This document shows, piece after piece, positions 50,132 to 56,964 of a DNA stretch of 64,000 nt. Under the pieces are notes generated by a model. The model was not told the origin of the DNA, did not search any database, and was given only the letters and a program-made list of their open reading frames with translations. A program made the translations under genes and the position numbers. The DNA lies in contig JAFTDB010000014.1 of NCBI GenBank assembly GCA_017454375.1, forward strand, positions 1-64,000, read 5' to 3'. This stretch comes from Acholeplasmatales bacterium. Its GTDB lineage: Bacteria; Bacillota_I; Bacilli_A; Acholeplasmatales; Anaeroplasmataceae. How positions within the stretch are numbered: the first letter of the stretch is position 1; each line of letters opens with the position of its first letter.

Positions 50132-51811
50132 TTATTCTTCCTTAGCCTTAGTTGTCTTTTTCTTAGGCTTTACTTCCTTTGCTTCTGGTTCTTTTTCTGC
50201 TTTTTCTTCTAAAGCTTCAGCTGTTTTTGGCTCTGCTACTACTTCCTCAGGTTTAGCCTCAACTGCTTCTTCCTTTGGTTCTTCTTTAGCAGGCTCTACT
50301 GTAGCTTCAGTAGACTCTTTTACTCCCTTTTGTTCTTGTGCCTCTACAGCATTTAATAATTCTGCTGAATCAAGCATATGAACATCATTAAGCATTTGTT
50401 TATATTTTCTTTGATCGATATAATCAACAAATTCTTCTTCACTAATAGGCTTAGAGAAGAAATAACCTTGTTCAACATATACATCATGTTTAGTAACATA
50501 AGATGCAACTTCAGCAGTTTCAACACCCTCACTGATAACAACTTTATTGTTATCAAGAGCGTACTTATTAATAATCTCTAATAATTTTTCTTTGATATAG
50601 TTGTTCTCAATAGTCTTTAAGAAGTTTCTACCAAGCTTGATAACATCGATAGGAATTCTTTGAATGTTTTGAACACTGACACCATCTAGTTCAAAGCCAT
50701 CAACTGCGATTTTGAAACCGAAGTCACGTAGCTTATAAATGTTTGTTCTGATTACTGGAATCTTCTCAAGAACCATGAAGTCAGAAATTTCTAGCATAAA
50801 GTTAGATGGTTTAGCATTTGCTTTATTAACTCTTTCAATAAAGTTATTTGCTAGATATGGATCTAGTAATTGTTTTGTTGATAAGTTAAGTGAGAATGTA
50901 AGTGGTAATTCTGCATATTTGCTTTGTAGTTCAGTTTGAAGCTTAATCATTTGATCAAGGCCCCAGCCGCCTACCCACTTAATATCGCCTGATTGCTCAA
51001 GTACACTTAAGAATGCATTTGGAGGCAATACACCTTTTGTAGGGTGGTTCCAACGCATTAGACACTCACAACCAACAATTACGTTATTACGCATATCGAC
51101 GATTGGTTGGTAGTAAAGTACATATTCGCCATGAGCGATTGCATTCTTTACTTCTAAGAAGAAGCTCATGTTCTCTGTCTCTTCTTGAGAGATAGATGAA
51201 TAGTAATTTGTATATTTATTACCACCATCACGCTTAGATACATAAGTAGTTAATAACAAGTTGTTATATAAGTCTTCAAATTTTTCACCAGCAATTGGGA
51301 ATGATGCAATACCAATTGAAGCAGACATTGTAACAACATCACCAATCATTACCTTGTATGGTTGATTGATTACTTCTTTAATTTGATTTGCAAGTCTTTC
51401 AATTCTAGTCTTATTATCTTCATCCTTAACGAAGATCATGAATTCATCATTTTGATATCTACATAAAGATGCTTTATTAGGTAAAACTCTTAGCATTCTA
51501 AGAGCTACTTCCTTCAAGATGTTATCACAAGTAACTGTATCAAACATCTCATTTAATTCACCAAAGCTATCTAGGTCAACATAGATTAAGGCGAATGCAC
51601 CAAATTTGTCGACCTTTTTAATGTAGTTGTTAATTGAATCAACCATTTGACGCTTACTAAGTGCATCCTCAGCAATAATTTCGCTTTCTTCTTTTTCTCT
51701 TGCAATGTTTCTCTTAATCAAAAGGAAAATTAGAAATCCTATACCGATAGTAACTATTAAAGCAACGAACGTAAGAAGTATTGCTACTCCATCTTCCATT
51801 TTTAAAAACAT
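50132..51811 (-). CDS. Degenerate GGDEF-EAL protein
   Basis: 559 residues. One N-terminal membrane helix (about 9-31), then GGDEF (about 50-200) and EAL (about 220-465) domains, then a Glu/Lys/Ala-rich tail. The GGDEF signature reads Q-N-D-E-F, so diguanylate cyclase activity is unlikely. The EAL domain reads E-C-L-M-R-W, S-L-N-L-S, L-E-I-S-D, V-D-G-F-E instead of D-D-F-G, and I-K-L-G instead of I-K-I-D, losing metal-binding Asp positions but keeping the catalytic E-G-V-E-T and Q-G-Y-F. I infer a c-di-GMP-binding or regulatory role rather than catalysis. It follows the intact EAL gene by 15 bases. Start: ATG at 51811 with AGGAGG 7 bases upstream. Confidence 0.88.
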   Translation of the reverse strand: MFLKMEDGVAILLTFVALIVTIGIGFLIFLLIKRNIAREKEESEIIAEDALSKRQMVDSINNYIKKVDKFGAFALIYVDLDSFGELNEMFDTVTCDNILKEVALRMLRVLPNKASLCRYQNDEFMIFVKDEDNKTRIERLANQIKEVINQPYKVMIGDVVTMSASIGIASFPIAGEKFEDLYNNLLLTTYVSKRDGGNKYTNYYSSISQEETENMSFFLEVKNAIAHGEYVLYYQPIVDMRNNVIVGCECLMRWNHPTKGVLPPNAFLSVLEQSGDIKWVGGWGLDQMIKLQTELQSKYAELPLTFSLNLSTKQLLDPYLANNFIERVNKANAKPSNFMLEISDFMVLEKIPVIRTNIYKLRDFGFKIAVDGFELDGVSVQNIQRIPIDVIKLGRNFLKTIENNYIKEKLLEIINKYALDNNKVVISEGVETAEVASYVTKHDVYVEQGYFFSKPISEEEFVDYIDQRKYKQMLNDVHMLDSAELLNAVEAQEQKGVKESTEATVEPAKEEPKEEAVEAKPEEVVAEPKTAEALEEKAEKEPEAKEVKPKKKTTKAKEE

Positions 51812-51826
51812 AGTACTACCTCCTAA

Positions 51827-54295
51827 CTACCCATTATATTTTGCCAAAAGCTTTTTGGCTTCATCATATGGCATGGCTTTTCCAATTAAGAAACCTTGGA
51901 TAACCTTACAGCCCATCTTTTTAACCATATTCTTTTGAACTTCAGTTTCAACACCTTCACAAACGATACCAAGCTTTAATGAGTTAGCTAGGTTACATAA
52001 GGTCTTAACGATAGCCTCATGTGTTGCGTTTGTTTCGATGAATTTAGTAAAGTCTTTATCAATCTTAATAACATCGATTGGTAAATCCTTAAGATACAAC
52101 ATTGAAGAATAACCTGTACAGAAATCATCTAGATGGATTGTAAATCCTTCTGCCTTTAATACCTTAAGCTTTTCATTAACCAAGACGAAGTCAGACATCA
52201 ATAGTGTTTCTGTAATCTCTATTGCGATTGAAGCAGGATTTAAATTTAACCCCTTAGCTTCATCAATTAATTCTTGTGCAAAACCTACTTGCATTAGCTG
52301 AACTGGAGAAACGTTAATTGAAATGTGAACATGATAAGGCTCTAATTGCTTAGCAAGCTTAAATGTTTCTTTAATAACGAATCTACCGATATCCAAAATG
52401 TAACCACGTTGCTCAGCAAGCTCAATGAAGACTTGCGGAGACTTCGCTTTATATTTTGGATTCAACCATCTAATCAAGGCTTCGAAGCCTACGATCTTAT
52501 TTACTGTAACATCAAATTGTGGTTGTAAATACATTTGGAACTCATTCTTCTTCATGCCCTCAACCAAATCCTTTTCCATTTCATCGGCTGCTAGGATGAT
52601 TGAGTCCATTGATGGTTCATAAATAATGTAGTCCTTACTAGACAAGCTATTTCTATTACGATATGACAAGTCTAGCTTTTCTTTAATCATATCTAGGGTA
52701 ATCTTCTTATTCTCATAATCAGCATGCTTATAATTAAATACGATTACCTTTGTTCTAACGTAGATATTATTTTGTCTTACCGCTACCGGTCTTCTAAATA
52801 TCTTTAATGTTTCTTCAATCTTTCCAACTACTACGTTAATATCATTGTTTGGAACTAATACCATAAATTTAGCTTCACTCATATGATAGATTGAATATCC
52901 TAAGTAGCTATTTCTTAGAATTTCTAGATAAGCCTTCATCAAGTCATTGTAGTTTGTTTGACCGAATACGGAAATAATTTCATTGTGCTTATGAATGTTA
53001 TATTCGATGAACGCTAAATCAAAGCCAACGTTTTCTTCAAGGATTGATTCGAATTGGTTAGCTAGGATAAAACCGTTCTCACAGTTTGTGATTTCGTTCT
53101 TACCACTCATGACCTCTAGGTGACGACGCTTGTTATAATCAACTGTGATTTCGCTACCTGTAAGGTAATAGCTCATTGAAATGTGGATTGGAGTTAATGA
53201 TAGGATTTTTTCATTTCCATCATTATCAACGATTACACATTCAAATGTTTTATTGCTCTTAATGATTGGTAGAACCTCACGCTCAGTTCTAACATCGATA
53301 AAGTCATTGATATTTTTTAATTCCTTAGGACCATAAATCTTTTTGAAGTTTTTATTTGTGAAAATGATATTACCATTATCATCAATTCTGATGACGATTG
53401 AGTTTACATTTTCAGCAGATTTACGATCGACTCTTAGAAGTCTTGAAGCTGTTTGAACACCAAACATCATCAAGATTAAGATTGCTAGCATGATGATTAC
53501 TCCTGCAAAGAAGAAAATCAATGCTTGGGAAATTATCCATTCAGATCCTAACAAGGCATTGCTTGTTGGAATGATTGTTGCTACATAGAAGTCAGCAAGT
53601 GTGCCTTCTTCATTTATGTAAAGCTTAGTAGTCTTTAGCTTAAGTGCTACTAATACGCTTGGTTCATTTGCTATTGTATAAACCTGAGCTAGCTTTTCAT
53701 CTTGAATTACTTGTGAGAAATCACCAACTAAATTTGATAAATCGTTTTGAGCAAGTCCATCATATGATTTGTAGATGAAGTTACCAAGCTTAGTATCCTC
53801 AAATACGATTGTATTATAAGTTGAGAATCCAAATATCTTAGCTACTGGAATTCTAACTGTAAGTGGTGTTTCATCAACTAGCTTTTGGAAATATACATAG
53901 AAGTTTGTATCTTGAAGTGATACTGAAGTTGCTTGTGGGTTAAAGATTGAATCTCTACCAATAAGCACCTTGTTACCTGTAACGTTGTTGAACTTGTTTG
54001 TTAATCTACTTTGAGTAACACATTCCTCAAACACTTTGTTTTCAGTATCAGTATTGTTTTCTAAAAATCTAGTTAGGCTATTATCAACATCTTCAATGAA
54101 CAATGTGTAATAATCATTAATCTTCTCTTCTGCTTCGCTAACTCTACTTTGTGTTACTTCTGTTGCGATAGCCTTCATAGAGATCTCTACCTTGCCATTT
54201 TTTACAGACAAATAGTAACAGAAAGAAATAGCCGCATATGAAAATATGATGATTGCTGCTGTTAAGATATACCATCTTAAATCTCTAATTCTCAC
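51827..54295 (-). CDS. Membrane sensor with PAS, degenerate GGDEF and intact EAL domain (c-di-GMP phosphodiesterase)
   Basis: 822 residues. Membrane helix (about 8-31), extracytoplasmic sensor region (32-255), second helix (about 256-285), PAS-like domain (about 295-395), GGDEF-like domain with M-S-E-A-K-F in place of G-G-D-E-F (inactive), and EAL domain (about 560-815). EAL residues are all present: E-A-L-I-R-W, I-N-V-S-P-V-Q-L, E-I-T-E-T, L-D-D-F-C-T-G, I-K-I-D-K, C-E-G-V-E-T, Q-G-F-L-I-G. It should hydrolyse c-di-GMP to pGpG in response to an outside signal. First gene of the TasA-like operon; the signal would set expression or activity of the export system. Start: ATG at 54295 after AGGAGG. 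Confidence 0.92.
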   Translation of the reverse strand: MRIRDLRWYILTAAIIIFSYAAISFCYYLSVKNGKVEISMKAIATEVTQSRVSEAEEKINDYYTLFIEDVDNSLTRFLENNTDTENKVFEECVTQSRLTNKFNNVTGNKVLIGRDSIFNPQATSVSLQDTNFYVYFQKLVDETPLTVRIPVAKIFGFSTYNTIVFEDTKLGNFIYKSYDGLAQNDLSNLVGDFSQVIQDEKLAQVYTIANEPSVLVALKLKTTKLYINEEGTLADFYVATIIPTSNALLGSEWIISQALIFFFAGVIIMLAILILMMFGVQTASRLLRVDRKSAENVNSIVIRIDDNGNIIFTNKNFKKIYGPKELKNINDFIDVRTEREVLPIIKSNKTFECVIVDNDGNEKILSLTPIHISMSYYLTGSEITVDYNKRRHLEVMSGKNEITNCENGFILANQFESILEENVGFDLAFIEYNIHKHNEIISVFGQTNYNDLMKAYLEILRNSYLGYSIYHMSEAKFMVLVPNNDINVVVGKIEETLKIFRRPVAVRQNNIYVRTKVIVFNYKHADYENKKITLDMIKEKLDLSYRNRNSLSSKDYIIYEPSMDSIILAADEMEKDLVEGMKKNEFQMYLQPQFDVTVNKIVGFEALIRWLNPKYKAKSPQVFIELAEQRGYILDIGRFVIKETFKLAKQLEPYHVHISINVSPVQLMQVGFAQELIDEAKGLNLNPASIAIEITETLLMSDFVLVNEKLKVLKAEGFTIHLDDFCTGYSSMLYLKDLPIDVIKIDKDFTKFIETNATHEAIVKTLCNLANSLKLGIVCEGVETEVQKNMVKKMGCKVIQGFLIGKAMPYDEAKKLLAKYNG

Positions 54296-54340
54296 AGGTT
54301 ACCTCCTATAAAAGTCCATAAAAAAAGTGTACTGCAATGG

Positions 54341-54382
54341 TTTTATATATAATATTATATATAAAAGCGTTTTTTGTGTCAA
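54341..54382 (-). promoter_or_regulatory. Consensus sigma-A promoter with a 26-bp perfect palindrome over the -10
   Basis: Minus strand TTGACA (54382-54377), 17 bases and TATAAT (54359-54354): a full consensus match. TTTTATATATAAT and its reverse complement form a perfect palindrome at 54341-54366 that covers the -10 and the start point, a possible operator. It drives the 11-gene TasA-like operon. Confidence 0.75.
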
Positions 54383-54416
54383 GAAGATGATATATAGCTT
54401 TATTTTATGATAAAAT

Positions 54417-54440
54417 AAAAAGCGATTTTCATCGCTTTCT
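54417..54440 (-). terminator. Intrinsic terminator after prfA
   Basis: AGCGAT/ATCGCT stem (54421-54436) with a four-base loop (GAAA on the minus strand) and T run beyond, 90 bases after the prfA stop. Confidence 0.7.
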
Positions 54441-54460
54441 AAATGTTCTTTTATTAATTG

Positions 54461-54526
54461 TTTTTGTGAATATAATTCACTAATTTTCTTGTGTTTTCAC
54501 ACAAGTGCGTTTAATTTTCACAAAAA
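54461..54526 (-). other. Nested inverted repeats in the prfA 3' region
   Basis: TTTTTGTGAA (54461-54470) pairs with TTCACAAAAA (54517-54526), ending at the prfA stop codon. Inside lies CTTGTGT-TTTC-ACACAAG (54488-54505), a 7-bp stem whose loop is GAAA on the minus strand, and GTGAAT-ATA-ATTCAC (54466-54480) as an alternative hairpin. Function unknown; an RNA structure of the 3' end or a protein site. Confidence 0.5.
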
Positions 54527-55606
54527 TTATAGTCTTACTGGCTCTTCATTAGCTAGTTTACGTTTTTGATCTTCATTGATAATTTCTTGAATTACTAAAT
54601 CAAGCTTACCCTCGATTACAGCATCAAGTCTATTTAAAGATAGACCAATACGGTGATCTGTTACACGGTTTTGTGGATAGTTGTATGTACGAATCTTTTC
54701 AGCTCTTTCACCACTGCCTTGTAAAGATTGACGCATTGCGCCTTCTCTTGCATCACGTTCGGCATCTCTTTTTGCCTTTAATTTAGTCTTTAAAAGCCTC
54801 ATAGCTGTTGCCTTGTTTTCATGTTGGCTTCTTGCGATTTGGCACGCAACGAAGTCACCAGTTGGAATATAAGTTACACGTACTGCTGAATAAGTAGTGT
54901 TAACACCTTGTCCACCAGGACCTGATGAACAGAAAGTATCAATTCTTAAATCCTTTTCAGGTAATTCGATATCATCATCTTCATTTGCTTCTGGTGATAC
55001 TAATACTGTAGCAATAGATGTTTGAATTCTACCATTAGCTTCAGTTACTGGAATTCTTTGAACACGGTGTCCACCAGATTCATATTTCATAAATGAATAT
55101 ACATTTTCACCTGAAATAGTAAATGAAATGTTAGTGTAGCCACCAACAGCACCTGGAGTAGCATCATTTACTTGAAGCTTCCAGCCTCTACCTTCAGAAT
55201 ATTTTTGATACATTCTGAATAGATCACCAGCGAAGATATTAGCTTCATCTCCACCTACTGCACCCTTGATTTCAACAACAACGTTACGTTCATCGTTTTC
55301 ATCCTTTGGAAGTAATAAAATCTTTATTTCCTCTGTAATATCATCAATACGTGCAATTGATTCATTATATTCTAGTTCAGCCATTTCACGAAGCTCAGCA
55401 TCACCTGACTTCTTCATTTCCTTTAAATCAGGAAGGGCAGCTTCTAGCTTTTGTTGCTCACGAAATAAAACAACTACCTTTTCTAATGAGCGTTGTTCCT
55501 TTGATAGAGCTTTTAATTGTTTAACGTCACTTAAAACCTCAGGTTGAGTTAATAGCTCATTGATTTCGTTGTAACGCTTTTCCATCATTTTTAATCTATC
55601 AATCAT
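54527..55606 (-). CDS. prfA: Peptide chain release factor 1
   Basis: 359 residues. Releases the finished peptide at UAA and UAG stops. The G-G-Q motif is in S-G-P-G-G-Q-G-V-N (about 225-235) and the stop-codon-reading tripeptide is P-V-T in R-I-P-V-T-E (RF1 type; RF2 would have S-P-F). Full length. Its start ATG overlaps the dnaB stop (ATGATTGA), so it is coupled to dnaB. In Bacillus prfA lies elsewhere, so the dnaB-prfA neighbourhood is lineage-specific. Confidence 0.96.
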   Translation of the reverse strand: MIDRLKMMEKRYNEINELLTQPEVLSDVKQLKALSKEQRSLEKVVVLFREQQKLEAALPDLKEMKKSGDAELREMAELEYNESIARIDDITEEIKILLLPKDENDERNVVVEIKGAVGGDEANIFAGDLFRMYQKYSEGRGWKLQVNDATPGAVGGYTNISFTISGENVYSFMKYESGGHRVQRIPVTEANGRIQTSIATVLVSPEANEDDDIELPEKDLRIDTFCSSGPGGQGVNTTYSAVRVTYIPTGDFVACQIARSQHENKATAMRLLKTKLKAKRDAERDAREGAMRQSLQGSGERAEKIRTYNYPQNRVTDHRIGLSLNRLDAVIEGKLDLVIQEIINEDQKRKLANEEPVRL

Positions 55607-56963
55607 TATTAATCATAGCCTCTTCTCTTTGTTTAGCAATAAATTTCTGATGCTCGCTACGGAAATCAAAATAGATATTCGCAGTTGCACCAGAACGGTT
55701 TTTAGCAATGATTAATTCAGCTTCACCAGGATACTTTGAAGTCTTTTTCTTGTAATAATCATCGCGGTATAAGAACATTACAATATCCGCATCTTGCTCA
55801 ATTGAACCTGAATCACGTAGATCTGACATGTTAGGGATTTTATCTCCTTCACGCTCTTCTACCTTTCTTGATAATTGAGATAATGCCAATACTGGAACGT
55901 GTAAATCTCTTGCCATTAACTTAAGATTACGAGAAATCTTTGTAATCTTTTCAACTTGTGAAGCCTTTTGACTTGAGTTATCTGGTTCAATAAGTTGTAG
56001 GTAGTCAATAACAATAAAATCTAATCCTGAAGATTCTTTTAATTTACGACATTTAGCCTTTATCTTAGATACATTTACATCAGATGAATCATCAAAATAA
56101 ATATCTAAATAGCTTAGCTTAGAGCAGGCTGTATTAAATCTAACCCAGTCAGTTTTGTTAATTTGACCAGTTTTGATTTGAGATAGTGGAATTGATGCTT
56201 CTGATGCTACTAGTCTTTCTACTTGTGATGCAGAAGACATTTCTAGGTTGAATACAGCAACACTAGCCTTACCACCCTTATTCTTTTCTGCTACATTTAA
56301 AGCAAGGTTTAGGGCGAAGGCAGATTTACCCATCGCAGGACGGGCAGCCAAAATAATCAAGGTATCATTTTGAAAGCCTTGAGTTACACGGTCTAAGTTA
56401 GAAAAACCTGTATATAAGCCTATTACATCTTGATTTCTTTGTGCATTTCTTTCTGTATTTTCTAGTACCTCTTGAGATACCTTACTGATATGTGTTAGGG
56501 CATCTACATTACGCTTTTTAGAAAGCTCAAAAATCTCTTTTTCAACTACATCTAAATAATCGAATGTATTAACATTAGCATCATATCCAGCTTGTGATAA
56601 ATCATTTAATTTAGCAATAGTTTTTCTTCTAATAGAAGCTTGTAATACTAAATCAGCATAATTTTCAACATTATCAGTTGAATATCCTCTCATAGCAATT
56701 GAAGAAATATATTCAATTCCTCCAGCTTGATCAAGGATAGACATCTTTTCAAGATAGCTAGTTACAGTTGTAGGATCTATTACTTGACTTTCGTTAAATA
56801 AGTCAAGCATAGCCTTAAAAATAAGGCGATTTTTTGGTTCATAGAAGTCATCTGGTTGTAAGATTGAGTTAACTGTTTCAAAGATACTAGGCTCTAAGAA
56901 AACACAACCCAAAGTCGCAAGCTCTGACTCGACATCACATGGAGTCTTAACTACTTGTTCCAT
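55599..56963 (-). CDS. dnaB: Replicative DNA helicase DnaB
   Basis: 454 residues (called DnaC in Bacillus). Unwinds DNA at the replication fork. N-terminal DnaB domain (about 10-110), linker, RecA-like ATPase with Walker A A-A-R-P-A-M-G-K-S-A (about 208), Walker B F-I-V-I-D-Y-L-Q-L (about 318), and R-N-L-K-L-M-A-R-D-L and S-Q-L-S-R-K-V-E. Ends with TGA immediately followed by TAG. Directly after gdpP-rplI (start one base from its stop), an order shared with Bacillus (gdpP-rplI-dnaC). Confidence 0.96.
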   Translation of the reverse strand: MEQVVKTPCDVESELATLGCVFLEPSIFETVNSILQPDDFYEPKNRLIFKAMLDLFNESQVIDPTTVTSYLEKMSILDQAGGIEYISSIAMRGYSTDNVENYADLVLQASIRRKTIAKLNDLSQAGYDANVNTFDYLDVVEKEIFELSKKRNVDALTHISKVSQEVLENTERNAQRNQDVIGLYTGFSNLDRVTQGFQNDTLIILAARPAMGKSAFALNLALNVAEKNKGGKASVAVFNLEMSSASQVERLVASEASIPLSQIKTGQINKTDWVRFNTACSKLSYLDIYFDDSSDVNVSKIKAKCRKLKESSGLDFIVIDYLQLIEPDNSSQKASQVEKITKISRNLKLMARDLHVPVLALSQLSRKVEEREGDKIPNMSDLRDSGSIEQDADIVMFLYRDDYYKKKTSKYPGEAELIIAKNRSGATANIYFDFRSEHQKFIAKQREEAMINND

Positions 56964-56964
56964 A

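Noticed and set aside
54461..54526. Cluster of DnaA-box-like TTTTCACA sequences (replication origin)
   Set aside because: They match the 9-mer poorly, form RNA-like inverted repeats, and no dnaA, dnaN or rpmH gene is near.
55599..55606. UGA read as Trp
   Set aside because: dnaB ends with TGA, though TAG follows at once, so this is weak alone. All Trp codons checked are TGG and all proteins end at family length under the standard code.
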